NCBI RefSeq assembly: GCF_030397575.1
Contig: NZ_JAPNXS010000003.1
Span: 186,001 to 250,000, forward strand
Direction of reading: 5' to 3'
Source of the DNA: Psychromonas sp. 14N.309.X.WAT.B.A12
GTDB lineage: Bacteria; Pseudomonadota; Gammaproteobacteria; Enterobacterales; Psychromonadaceae
DNA: 64,000 nucleotides
Part shown: one piece after another, positions 7,912 to 16,239 of the stretch
Layout: each line of letters begins with the position of its first letter
Position numbering within the stretch: position 1 is the first letter of the stretch
Notes under the pieces: model-generated
Told to the model about the DNA's origin: nothing
Databases searched by the model: none
Seen by the model: only the letters and a program-made list of their open reading frames with translations
Translations under genes and position numbers: made by a program

Positions 7912-9579
7912 ATGGCATCAGTAGTAAACACAAATGTAATGTCGCTTAATGCACAACGTCAATTAGGCAAAACGCAAGCAGCATCAAACCAAGCAATGGA
8001 ACGTTTATCTTCTGGCTTGCGTATTAACAGCGCAAAAGATGACGCTGCTGGCTTAGCAATTTCAACGGGAATGAATTCTCAAATTAAAGGTTTAACGCAA
8101 GCTGTTCGTAACTCGAATGATGGTATCTCAATGGCACAAACTGCTGAGGGTGCGATGGATGAAATGACTAACATCCTACAACGTATGCGTGAGCTATCTG
8201 TACAGTCTGCCAATGATACAAACTCTTCATCTAACCGTCAGGCAATCCAAGAAGAAGTTGATCAACTACATGATGAACTTGACCGTATTGCTAATACCAC
8301 TGAATTTAATGGTAAGAAATTATTAGATGGTTCTGCGGGGACTGCAACATTACAAATTGGTGCAAACGAAGGACAAACATTAAGTTTTTCTATCGACTCT
8401 GTATCAACTAATGATCTTGGCTTAAACGGTGGTTTAAACAAAGGTGAACTTAATGGTGGTCGTGTTGCAGCTGCAACAACAGGCACTGCTGGTGAAATGT
8501 TAGTAAATGGTGTTGATATCCCTGCATCTGAAAGTGGTTCAGCAACTGATATTGCAAAAGCAATTAACCTTAAAACAGCTGAAACGGGTGTAACTGCAAG
8601 CGCATACAATGTTATTCAAGGTAGTGATGAAAGCACAACAGTAACAGGTGTTACTAACGGTATGACTATTCAAGTGGGTACTAATTCAGCAATAGAATTA
8701 GGTGCAACATCTTCAATGGATAGCTTAGTTGAAACAATTAACCGTGATGTATCTGGTGTTACCGCTTCTTTAGGCGATAATGGTGAGTTAATCATGACTA
8801 ACGACACGGGTGAAGATATCACCGTTGGTGGTGGTCAAGGTGCTTCAACAGGCGTGACTGATGGTACTTACACTGGTTACATTGCACTAGACAGTGCTGA
8901 TGATAAAGCTATCTCTGTGACGGGGACTGCGACAGCTAATGCTGGTTTCACTGTAGCGAATGGTGCAGATGCTATCACTGGTGGAGTTGCAACAACGGCC
9001 AACATTACTGAAGCAGATAAATTACAAATCAATGGTGTTGATATTGGTCCAGCAACACTTGCTACAGATGCTGACGTAATTGCACATATTAATTCTTACT
9101 CAGATCAAACAGGTGTAACTATTTCAGGTACAGCTGCAGCAGGTTACCAATTCTCTGCTGAAGATGGTGTTGGTATTGAAGTAACGTCAAGTGCTTCTAC
9201 GCAAGCAGGTCGTACTGCTGCACTAACAACCTTGGGTATGCAGAGCGAAATGGGTGGTAAAGTAATTGATAGCCTAGGTACAAATGTATCAACGATGAAC
9301 AGTGCTTCAAATACGATTACTAAAGTGGATGATGCGTTATCTAAAATCAGTTCTTCACGAGCTGGCTTAGGTGCGATTCAAAACCGTTTAGATTCTACTA
9401 TCTCTAACTTAGAAAATGTTTCTCAAAACTTATCTGCATCTAACTCTCGTATCCAAGATGCTGACTTTGCTTCAGAAACATCTAATATGAGTAAAGCACA
9501 GATATTACAACAAGCAGGTACATCTATGCTTTCACAAGCTAATTCATCTGCTCAAAGTGTATTATCACTACTTGGTTAA
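7912..9579 (+). CDS. fliC: Flagellin with enlarged central domain
   Basis: Subunit of the flagellar filament, exported through the flagellar type III apparatus. Conserved D0/D1 helices occupy about residues 1-145 (VNTNVMSLNAQRQL, ERLSSGLRINSAKDDAAGLA) and about 455-555 (NRLDSTISNLENVSQNLSAS to SVLSLLG). The middle, about 165-450, is a long Ala/Thr/Gly-rich variable region with two flagellin-IN-like units, each beginning INGVDI or VNGVDI near residues 200 and 374. The 555 residues are longer than the roughly 375-residue polar flagellins of Vibrio. CAAGGAGCTCATC gives a strong ribosome-binding site. Two sigma-28-like promoters lie upstream and a terminator follows. Low cysteine content is typical of flagellins. 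Confidence 0.95.
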   Translation: MASVVNTNVMSLNAQRQLGKTQAASNQAMERLSSGLRINSAKDDAAGLAISTGMNSQIKGLTQAVRNSNDGISMAQTAEGAMDEMTNILQRMRELSVQSANDTNSSSNRQAIQEEVDQLHDELDRIANTTEFNGKKLLDGSAGTATLQIGANEGQTLSFSIDSVSTNDLGLNGGLNKGELNGGRVAAATTGTAGEMLVNGVDIPASESGSATDIAKAINLKTAETGVTASAYNVIQGSDESTTVTGVTNGMTIQVGTNSAIELGATSSMDSLVETINRDVSGVTASLGDNGELIMTNDTGEDITVGGGQGASTGVTDGTYTGYIALDSADDKAISVTGTATANAGFTVANGADAITGGVATTANITEADKLQINGVDIGPATLATDADVIAHINSYSDQTGVTISGTAAAGYQFSAEDGVGIEVTSSASTQAGRTAALTTLGMQSEMGGKVIDSLGTNVSTMNSASNTITKVDDALSKISSSRAGLGAIQNRLDSTISNLENVSQNLSASNSRIQDADFASETSNMSKAQILQQAGTSMLSQANSSAQSVLSLLG

Positions 9580-9613
9580 TCCATTAGGATGGCTACTAAG
9601 TAATTGATTTAAT

Positions 9614-9640
9614 AGCCTCCTATCGATTAGGGGGCTTTCT
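9614..9640 (+). terminator. Terminator after flagellin
   Basis: The arms AGCCTCCTA and TAGGGGGCT pair with one G-U around a short TCGAT loop, followed by TTCTT. It would limit read-through into flaG and keep flagellin transcripts abundant. Confidence 0.7.
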
Positions 9641-9671
9641 TGCTTATTAGATACGATAAAAGAGGTTGATT

Positions 9672-10055
9672 ATGTCAGAGCTCAATAGCGTGATTCCAAT
9701 GACGGGATATCAAACAGCGAATATAGATAAACCAATGACGTCTGTTAGTCAGGTGATGGATAGTTTAACTCAAAATATTAGAGGTGAAAAAAAATTTACC
9801 GATGAGTATACGGAAACAGCAACGCCACTTAGTGCAGAAGAAATAGCCAAAACAGTACAAGAAATGAATGATTTTTTGCATGATATGAAACGTAATTTAT
9901 CATTTTCAATAGATGATGAGTTAGGTAAAAGTGTCATTATTGTTAAAGATTCAGATAGTGATGAGGTGATTCGACAGATCCCTTCAGAGGAGTTAGTGGT
10001 CTTGCGTAAAAAGATGGATGACGTAGCCGGTATTTTATTTGATACTAAAGTATAA
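9672..10055 (+). CDS. flaG: FlaG family flagellar protein
   Basis: FlaG proteins influence filament length and are encoded next to flagellin and fliD. The C-terminal half carries the family core: LSFSIDDELGKSVIIVKDSDSDEVIRQIPSEE, followed by a terminal helix ending GILFDTKV. The first 60 residues are low in recognisable structure, as usual. I chose the ATG at 9672, six bases after an AGAGG ribosome-binding site, giving 127 residues; a TTG at 9666 would add two. It sits between the flagellin terminator and fliD. A weak GG-N10-GC sigma-54-like match (9630-9643) overlaps the terminator but is not convincing. Confidence 0.88.
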   Translation: MSELNSVIPMTGYQTANIDKPMTSVSQVMDSLTQNIRGEKKFTDEYTETATPLSAEEIAKTVQEMNDFLHDMKRNLSFSIDDELGKSVIIVKDSDSDEVIRQIPSEELVVLRKKMDDVAGILFDTKV

Positions 10056-10111
10056 ATAACTGCTGAATCTAATTAAAATTATGTTCAGTTGTAGTATTTA
10101 AAATACTATTA

Positions 10112-10127
10112 TGGCTTAGTTTTTGCT
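10112..10127 (+). promoter_or_regulatory. Sigma-54-like promoter of fliD
   Basis: TGGC-N7-TTGCT, with the invariant GG at 10113-10114 and GC at 10125-10126 exactly ten bases apart. It lies about 55 bases before the fliD ATG, consistent with FlrA or FlrC-dependent expression. Confidence 0.6.
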
Positions 10128-10179
10128 TACTTTTATATATAAGTGTACAGCAAAAAAAACAGAGTAATGAGGAACAACA

Positions 10180-12240
10180 ATGACATCGATTACATCAACA
10201 GGCCTAGGTTCTGGTCTTGATATTAATAACATCGTTACTGCCATTGTTGCAGCGGAAAAAGATCCCGCTGCTGCTTCCATATTAGCTGATACCACAGAAG
10301 CCACTGAAAAGATCTCCGCTTTTGGTACCATCAACAGTGCGCTCTCAGATTTCCAAGATTCCTTTGCTGATTTATCTCGTGCTTCCACCTTTTCTGCGAC
10401 GAGTGCCACTAGTAGTGATGAATCGATCTTAACCACAACCTTGGGGCTAGGTGCTGAAACAGGTAGTTGGAGTTTTGAAGTTAAACAACAAGCTAAAGCA
10501 CAAACCATCGCCTCTTCTCCCGATAAATCTTATTCTGAAGCGACTTCTCAAGTGGGCACAGGCATCATTAGTTTGAGTTATGGCACTTACAATGACGATG
10601 GCTCATTTTCTATTAACCCCAATAAACCTGTTGAAACCTTAACCATTGATGCTGAGAATAACTCTTTAGATAAGATGCGCGATACCATCAATGAAGGCGA
10701 CTATAGCGTTTCCGCGTCATTAATTAATGACGGCAATAATTACCGCTTAGTGTTAATTAATAAGGAGACGGGTGAAGAAAATGCCATGCAACTAACCGTT
10801 GAAGATGATGATGGTATTAATAACGACGGTACAGGGTTATCAGCCTTTACTTTTACCAGCGACACTAAAAATATGCAGCAAACCTCTGTTGCTCAAAATG
10901 CAATAATGGTTATGGATGGGATTGAAATTAGCCGTCCAAGTAATAACATCACTAATGTGATTGAAGGTGTAACGCTGAATATTGCCGGTGAGACGGAACC
11001 AAACTCCAAAGTGTCACTTACTATTGTGCCTGATATGAGTACAGTAGAAGAGCAGATTTATGCTTTTGTTGAAAATTATAATGGCACTATTAAGCAAATG
11101 AATGCTTTAAGCAACTATGGAGCAGATGTAAGAAGTAACGGTATTTTAAGTGGCGATTCAACGGTACGAAACATTAAAGGGCAAATGCGTGATATTTTAA
11201 ACACTAACATCTCACATCTTGATGGTAGTGTGCGCAGTTTCGCCGATTTAGGTATGTTAACGAATCGTGATGGTACTTTAGCGTTAGACGCTGAAAAGTT
11301 AAATAAGATCATGAATACCGATATGCAAAGTGTTGCTGACTTCTTCACCGCTTCAGGTGGCGCGACAGATAGTTATATTGATTATGAGAGTAAAGGGCGC
11401 TCAACGGTACCTGGTTCTTATGATATTGCCGTAACAAAATTAGCAAGCAGAGGTGAATTAACTGCTTCATCTGCTATTTCTGTTCCCTTCAGTATTGATC
11501 AAGATAATGATAGTTTTAAAATGCGTTTAGATGGCTACTTATCTGGTGATATTGAGCTGGCTTCAAAAACCTATGACACTATTGAAGAGTTTACTACAGA
11601 GTTACAATCCAAAATAAATTCAGATCCTAATTTCGTCGAAAACAATTTAAATGTCAGTATTCTAGAAAATGCAGGCATGATTTCTATTGTTTCTAATGCT
11701 TATGGTTCTATGTCTACAGTCGCAATAACCGAGATAGAAGATCCTAGTTTCTTTTCTTCACAGTTAGGTTTAACGGTTGCGGGCGGAGTCGCTGGTGAAA
11801 ATGTTGAAGGGTTAATTGATGGAAAAGCCGCGTCAGGTCGAGGCCAATTTTTAGAGTCAACAGAGGGCAAGTCAAAAGGGTTAAAAGCCGAAGTCACAGG
11901 CGGGGAGCTAGGAGATAGAGGTAAGATATCCTATTCTCAAGGCATTAGTTCAATGCTCAATAGTATGCTCGATGGCATTATTGACTCTAATGTAAGCTCG
12001 TCGGACGGTGATATCGATGTCAGTGGCTCTACTATTGATACTAAATTTGATTCTCTATACAAACAAATTGGTTCGTTGCAGGAAGAAAAAGAGAGTTTAA
12101 CCTTCCGAATGGAGAATCTAGAAGAGCGCCTATATTCACAATTTAATGCCATGGATACCGCTGTTTCTAATCTCAATTCCATGAAAGACTATTTGAAATC
12201 TGCCTTAGATGCGCTGCCAGGGTATACGAAAGAGAAATAA
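10180..12240 (+). CDS. fliD: FliD, flagellar filament cap
   Basis: FliD caps the growing filament and folds flagellin as it emerges. The N-terminus MTSITSTGLGSGLDINNIVTAIVAAEKDPA is diagnostic. The C-terminus has the coiled coil and helix YKQIGSLQEEKESLTFRMENLEERLYSQFNAMDTAVSNLNSMKDYL expected for the family. At 686 residues it is long for FliD (often 450-670), with extra material in the middle exposed domains (about 380-560). GAGGAACAACA precedes the ATG. Codon use in the central portion is somewhat less AT-biased than in neighbours. The downstream genes fliT and fliS face it from the opposite strand. Confidence 0.94.
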   Translation: MTSITSTGLGSGLDINNIVTAIVAAEKDPAAASILADTTEATEKISAFGTINSALSDFQDSFADLSRASTFSATSATSSDESILTTTLGLGAETGSWSFEVKQQAKAQTIASSPDKSYSEATSQVGTGIISLSYGTYNDDGSFSINPNKPVETLTIDAENNSLDKMRDTINEGDYSVSASLINDGNNYRLVLINKETGEENAMQLTVEDDDGINNDGTGLSAFTFTSDTKNMQQTSVAQNAIMVMDGIEISRPSNNITNVIEGVTLNIAGETEPNSKVSLTIVPDMSTVEEQIYAFVENYNGTIKQMNALSNYGADVRSNGILSGDSTVRNIKGQMRDILNTNISHLDGSVRSFADLGMLTNRDGTLALDAEKLNKIMNTDMQSVADFFTASGGATDSYIDYESKGRSTVPGSYDIAVTKLASRGELTASSAISVPFSIDQDNDSFKMRLDGYLSGDIELASKTYDTIEEFTTELQSKINSDPNFVENNLNVSILENAGMISIVSNAYGSMSTVAITEIEDPSFFSSQLGLTVAGGVAGENVEGLIDGKAASGRGQFLESTEGKSKGLKAEVTGGELGDRGKISYSQGISSMLNSMLDGIIDSNVSSSDGDIDVSGSTIDTKFDSLYKQIGSLQEEKESLTFRMENLEERLYSQFNAMDTAVSNLNSMKDYLKSALDALPGYTKEK

Positions 12241-12439
12241 GCTCAACTAGCCGTTAGGCAGGAGAGTGCCGCACATAACTATTGTGCGACTAAAATCAGT
12301 CTAATCCATTAAATATGTTCTCTATATCTTGTGTATAAAAAGTGTAAGTGACATAAATAATGGTTGTCTTTATGAAACTTACCACACAGAAATATGTAGT
12401 TATAAGCTGTTAAATAACGCTGCGAGGAGTAAGTAAATA

Positions 12440-12739
12440 TTATTTATAAGCTTTTATCTTTTTCTTATTTCGCTGTAGGATAAGCGATTTTTCCTTAAGA
12501 TCTAGACTGATACCTTCAGCTCTCTGTTGCAATGTATTAAGACTTTCTTGCAGCCGTTTAAGTGGGGCAATCACATCTAGTAATTGCTCCTCTGTATAGC
12601 TATCCACACAAGTTTTTAGTTGATTTCCAAAGATCTCTTGCTGTTGCAAAAACTGCTCATATTGTTGTTCATCTAATAATTTATGAAGGTGCTTTTCCGA
12701 TTCTAGTAACCTATCGATACTTGCTTGTACATTGGTCAT
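12440..12739 (-). CDS. fliT: FliT/FlaI-like flagellar chaperone
   Basis: A 99-residue all-helical protein with high Gln, Glu, Leu and Lys content and a Lys-rich C-terminal tail (LQRNKKKIKAYK). No catalytic motif is present. Size, helical character and position next to fliS and fliD suggest FliT, which chaperones FliD in enterics, or FlaI, found at the same place in Vibrio. The sequence similarity I can recall is weak, so the name rests largely on context. It starts 17 bases after the fliS stop and would share its transcript. It converges on fliD, leaving about 200 bases between the stops. Confidence 0.6.
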   Translation of the reverse strand: MTNVQASIDRLLESEKHLHKLLDEQQYEQFLQQQEIFGNQLKTCVDSYTEEQLLDVIAPLKRLQESLNTLQQRAEGISLDLKEKSLILQRNKKKIKAYK

Positions 12740-12756
12740 GAGGGCCTACTGAATGA

Positions 12757-13152
12757 TTAACGATTATATTGTTGACGTATATCTAATGGAATCCCATCCC
12801 AACCAGATTTAATTTCAGTAATTAATTTAAGTACTTCTGTTAATGGCTCAGCATCATTTTGACGATTTGCTTGATTAACTCGGCGGATCATATAAGCGTA
12901 TAAGTCATAAAGGTTAGTGGATATTTCCCCGCCTTTTTCCATGTCTAAACTATTTTGTAATTCGCCAATAAGCCCAATCACTCGTGTCAGCATAGTATTT
13001 CTATTTTCAATTTCTTTACGCTCTATAGCCCCTTTGGCACCGGCTAAGTTTCCCTGTATATGCTGCATGATCAAAGAGACTAAAGTATGAGGATCTGCTT
13101 GCTCAATGTTATTCATATTCGAGTTTTTATATTGTTGAAGCGAACGACGCAT
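12757..13152 (-). CDS. fliS: FliS, flagellin export chaperone
   Basis: FliS binds the C-terminus of flagellin and prevents premature assembly. The 131-residue protein has a Tyr near the N-terminus (LQQYKN), then the family segments DPHTLVSLIMQHIQGNLAGAKGAIE and SLDMEKGGEISTNLYDLYAYMIRRV, followed by a short helix with W near the end. GGAAAGTAAT before the ATG is the ribosome-binding site. In E. coli and Vibrio fliS follows fliD on the same strand, whereas here it is on the opposite strand and behind its own sigma-54-like promoter. Confidence 0.93.
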   Translation of the reverse strand: MRRSLQQYKNSNMNNIEQADPHTLVSLIMQHIQGNLAGAKGAIERKEIENRNTMLTRVIGLIGELQNSLDMEKGGEISTNLYDLYAYMIRRVNQANRQNDAEPLTEVLKLITEIKSGWDGIPLDIRQQYNR

Positions 13153-13524
13153 ATTACTTTCCTTGCTAAAAAACAGTTAATCTATGATATTTTTATGTAT
13201 GTCTAATATTAAAAAACAACAATTGATAGTTGCAGCTATTTTATTTAGCAGCAATTTTGCCTATTTTAGTGCTAGACATGCTTTGTAACATATTTCAAAA
13301 GCCAGTTTTATGACTTATTAAGATTTATAGCAATACTTAAGCAAAAATCAGGCCTATTCTATAGCTTATATGGTTAAAATATTTTTCTATGTATACTATT
13401 CAACCATATAATAATTATTTTAAGTGTCATTTTACGGTCATTGTCATCTTTTTGACGATTTTACATGCAATAATAAAAAATTACTCTACACTAAGAGGTA
13501 GTTTAATTTTTATGGATATTAATT
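13153..13524. other. Divergent intergenic region fliS/flrA
   Basis: About 370 AT-rich bases separate the divergent fliS and flrA starts. The minus strand holds one good sigma-54-like promoter for fliS. For flrA I see only weak sigma-70-like matches, for example TTGACG at 13452 and TAAAAA at 13474 with 16 bases between. No convincing gene lies here: an open frame starting at 13389 reads into flrA in a different phase. Confidence 0.5.
13340..13355 (-). promoter_or_regulatory. Sigma-54-like promoter of fliS-fliT
   Basis: Read on the minus strand the sequence is AGGC-N7-TTGCT. The -24 GG (13353-13354) and -12 GC (13341-13342) are ten bases apart. It would give a leader of about 175 bases before the fliS ATG. 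Confidence 0.55.
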
Positions 13525-14976
13525 ATGCAGCAACGAGCTTCAATTTATTTAGTCGATACCACAACGGAACAAACAGCAATATTAGAAACCGTTTTACAAT
13601 TTGTTGGGGAAACTTATCAAATTATAAGTATTGAAGATCTCGAAAAGCAGTTAGCTGAAAGTCCTGCCCTAGCAATTATATATGGTGACCAAGCGAGTCA
13701 TCTTGATGCTGCACTATTACGCTTCCCCAAAGTCCCTTTTATTAGCTTTTCTGGAGATGTAACAGATCTCGATAGCAACCATATTGGTGTGCTAAGTGTG
13801 CCTATTGTTTATTCTGAATTAACGCAATTGTTACATTACTGCCAAAACTTCTTGAATCCTAATCATCAGTTAAGCAAAGCCAATAAATATTTGATTACGT
13901 CTTTAGTTGGTAAAGGGCGTCGTATTCAAGAGATTCGTTATCTAGTTGAGCAGGTGGCGGAAAGTAACGCTAATGTATTGGTGTTAGGGGAGTCGGGTAC
14001 AGGAAAAGAAGTTGTCGCTCGAGCAATACATGAAGTATCAAACCGTAAAAAAGGTCCATTTGTTCCTGTTAACTGCGGTGCTATCCCTGCTGAGTTGTTA
14101 GAAAGTGAATTATTTGGCCATGAAAAAGGAGCCTTTACCGGTGCATTTTCTTCGCGTAAAGGACGTTTCGAATTGGCAGAAGGCGGTACATTATTTTTAG
14201 ATGAAATTGGTGATATGCCAATGCCAATGCAAGTCAAGTTGTTACGCGTATTACAAGAGCGCACTTTTGAGCGTGTTGGTGGAACCAAGTCGATTCAGGC
14301 TGATGTAAGAGTAGTAGCTGCTACACATCGCAATTTAGAAGAAATGATTATCGAAGGAACTTTCCGAGAAGATCTTTTTTATCGTTTAAATGTCTTCCCG
14401 ATCGAAAAACCTGCTTTACGTGATCGGCAAGAAGATATTCCTCTATTACTACAGGAGCTTTTATCTCGTTTAGAGGGTGAGCATAAGGCTACATTACGCT
14501 TTACTCAGCGTGCATTAGACTCATTAATGCAGCATAGCTGGCCGGGGAACGTCCGTGAATTATCTAATTTATTAGAGCGTCTATTGATTTTACACAGTAA
14601 TAAAATCATTGATATTACCGAGTTACCAGTCAAATACCGTTATTCGGATAATCAAGGTGAAGTGCTAGATCAAGTACAATATAGTGTGGAACAAGAAGAA
14701 TTAATGGAGCGTGATGCTTTATCTGGTATGTTTGGTGGTACACCTATTTTATCTGATGAAAGTGAAGCAGAGGAAGAGTCATTGGGGTTTTTAGGGCATT
14801 TACCAGCTGAAGGGATGAATTTAAAAGATAAGCTGGTGGAGTTTGAAATTGAGATGATTCGACAAGCGATCGATTCGCAAGATGGTGTGGTGTCACATGC
14901 CGCAGAGTTATTGTCAATGCGTCGTACGACTCTGGTTGAAAAAATGAAAAAATATGGCCTGAATAAAGAAATGTAA
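13525..14976 (+). CDS. flrA: FlrA, master flagellar sigma-54 activator
   Basis: FlrA/FleQ activates the first sigma-54 flagellar genes and, in relatives, is inhibited by c-di-GMP. Residues 1-115 form a receiver-like domain without an obvious phospho-acceptor pattern. The AAA+ domain has Walker A GESGTGKE (155-162), the sigma-54 contact loop GAFTGA, Walker [10 protein letters not shown] and the arginine-finger region. The C-terminus is a Fis-type helix-turn-helix ([27 protein letters not shown]). FleQ LFRS, which binds c-di-GMP, is LITS here (123-126), although the later VVAR arginine (R166) is kept. The ATG has only a weak SD. A strong terminator follows. Confidence 0.95.
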   Translation: MQQRASIYLVDTTTEQTAILETVLQFVGETYQIISIEDLEKQLAESPALAIIYGDQASHLDAALLRFPKVPFISFSGDVTDLDSNHIGVLSVPIVYSELTQLLHYCQNFLNPNHQLSKANKYLITSLVGKGRRIQEIRYLVEQVAESNANVLVLGESGTGKEVVARAIHEVSNRKKGPFVPVNCGAIPAELLESELFGHEKGAFTGAFSSRKGRFELAEGGTLFLDEIGDMPMPMQVKLLRVLQERTFERVGGTKSIQADVRVVAATHRNLEEMIIEGTFREDLFYRLNVFPIEKPALRDRQEDIPLLLQELLSRLEGEHKATLRFTQRALDSLMQHSWPGNVRELSNLLERLLILHSNKIIDITELPVKYRYSDNQGEVLDQVQYSVEQEELMERDALSGMFGGTPILSDESEAEEESLGFLGHLPAEGMNLKDKLVEFEIEMIRQAIDSQDGVVSHAAELLSMRRTTLVEKMKKYGLNKEM

Positions 14977-15008
14977 TCTCGTTAATTAACCTTATTTGAG
15001 TTTCCTAG

Positions 15009-15035
15009 AACCGTACTCTTTAGTACGGTTTTTTT
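15009..15035 (+). terminator. Terminator after flrA
   Basis: A perfect 9-bp stem, AACCGTACT against AGTACGGTT, closes a CTTT loop and runs directly into T residues. It separates flrA from flrB-flrC, which therefore need their own promoter. Confidence 0.93.
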
Positions 15036-15103
15036 ATTTTTAATACTGTCATTTTTATGGCGATTTATTTTTATCTACTTGTAAATTAATAGGATTTTTT
15101 GGT

Positions 15104-15119
15104 TGGCATAATAACTGCT
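15104..15119 (+). promoter_or_regulatory. Sigma-54-like promoter of flrB-flrC
   Basis: TGGCATAATAACTGCT carries the invariant GG (15105-15106) and GC (15117-15118) ten bases apart. It lies about 40 bases before the flrB ATG. In Vibrio the flrBC operon is a FlrA and sigma-54 target, so the match fits. Confidence 0.7.
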
Positions 15120-15156
15120 TAGTACTGGTATCTGTACTTGTTTATTAGGTGTCGCC

Positions 15157-16239
15157 ATGACCATATCGCAATCAACTCAAGAATCATCGTTACAAACAGA
15201 AAGCTATGTAGGGGAACTAGAGCAACTTCGTGCTCAGGCTAACTACATGGATCAGTTGTACAATGAATTACCTTCTGGTTTGATTGTCATTGATGGCAAT
15301 GGAATCGTTGAACAAGCTAATCGTGTTGCGATACAACTATTAGGGGAGCCATTAGAGAATATGCCTTGGAGGGATATTATCAAACGCTCATTCAGCCCTA
15401 AAAATGACGATGGTCATGAAATATCCTTAAAAAATGGTCGCCGTATTCAGCTTTCTATCTCTTCATTAGAGGGGCAACCAGGGCAACTTATCCTACTGAC
15501 TGATTTAACGCATACTCGCCAATTACAAGAGCACGTCGCGACCTTAAAGCGCTTGTCTTCATTAGGAAAAATGGTGGCGTCATTAGCACATCAAATCCGA
15601 ACTCCTTTATCAGCAGCCATGTTATATGGTGCTAATTTAGCGAATAAAACACTTAATGAAACTGCTCGTGCACGCTTTCAAGGTAAGTTGATGAATCGTT
15701 TACAAGACTTAGAAACGCAAGTGAATGATATGTTGTTATTTGCACGTAGTGGTGAGCAAAAAATTGTAGAAGAGGTATCCGTTGCTGCCCTGTTAGAAGA
15801 AGTTAAGAATGCCAGTGATGCGATGATGTTGAGTGTCTCTGGTAATCTGCAATGCAAATTACCAGATCCAGATTTGTTTATATTAGCGAATAAAAATGCG
15901 CTCACTAGTGCGATGACCAATTTGATTTCAAATGCCGTAGAAGCAACCGGACAAGGTGCTCATTTGTATATTGGTGCGATACAGCGAGGTGAAGATAAAA
16001 TTGAAATTTCAGTGATGGATAACGGACCTGGTATCGAAAAACAACGCTTAGCTAAAGTGATGGAAGCTTTTTATACCACTAAATCGCAAGGTACTGGATT
16101 AGGCTTAGCGGTGGTGCAAGGTGTGGTTCAATCCCATAAAGGGACTGTTGAAGTTAAATCTGAAGTCGGGAAGGGCAGTTGTTTCACTCTGGTGCTACCA
16201 CTTCATCGTGTGCAATTAAGTAAAGTGGTAGGAGCGTAA
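15157..16239 (+). CDS. flrB: FlrB, flagellar sensor histidine kinase
   Basis: FlrB phosphorylates FlrC to switch on the middle flagellar genes. There is no transmembrane segment, so it is cytoplasmic. A PAS-like domain occupies about 30-120 (SGLIVIDGNGIVEQANRVA). The HisKA motif LAHQIRTPLSAAMLYG places the phospho-accepting histidine at 145. The ATPase domain shows NLISNAVEA, DNGPGI and GTGLGLAVVQGVVQSHKG. Its stop overlaps the flrC start by one base (TAATG), so translation is coupled. The 360 residues are typical. Confidence 0.93.
   Translation: MTISQSTQESSLQTESYVGELEQLRAQANYMDQLYNELPSGLIVIDGNGIVEQANRVAIQLLGEPLENMPWRDIIKRSFSPKNDDGHEISLKNGRRIQLSISSLEGQPGQLILLTDLTHTRQLQEHVATLKRLSSLGKMVASLAHQIRTPLSAAMLYGANLANKTLNETARARFQGKLMNRLQDLETQVNDMLLFARSGEQKIVEEVSVAALLEEVKNASDAMMLSVSGNLQCKLPDPDLFILANKNALTSAMTNLISNAVEATGQGAHLYIGAIQRGEDKIEISVMDNGPGIEKQRLAKVMEAFYTTKSQGTGLGLAVVQGVVQSHKGTVEVKSEVGKGSCFTLVLPLHRVQLSKVVGA

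Noticed and set aside
9630..9644. GG-N10-GC match before flaG as a sigma-54 promoter.
   Set aside because: It sits inside the flagellin terminator and matches only the invariant bases plus TTGCT.
13389..13634. An 81-residue open frame in the fliS/flrA gap.
   Set aside because: It overlaps the start of flrA in another phase, has no good ribosome-binding site and looks random in composition.
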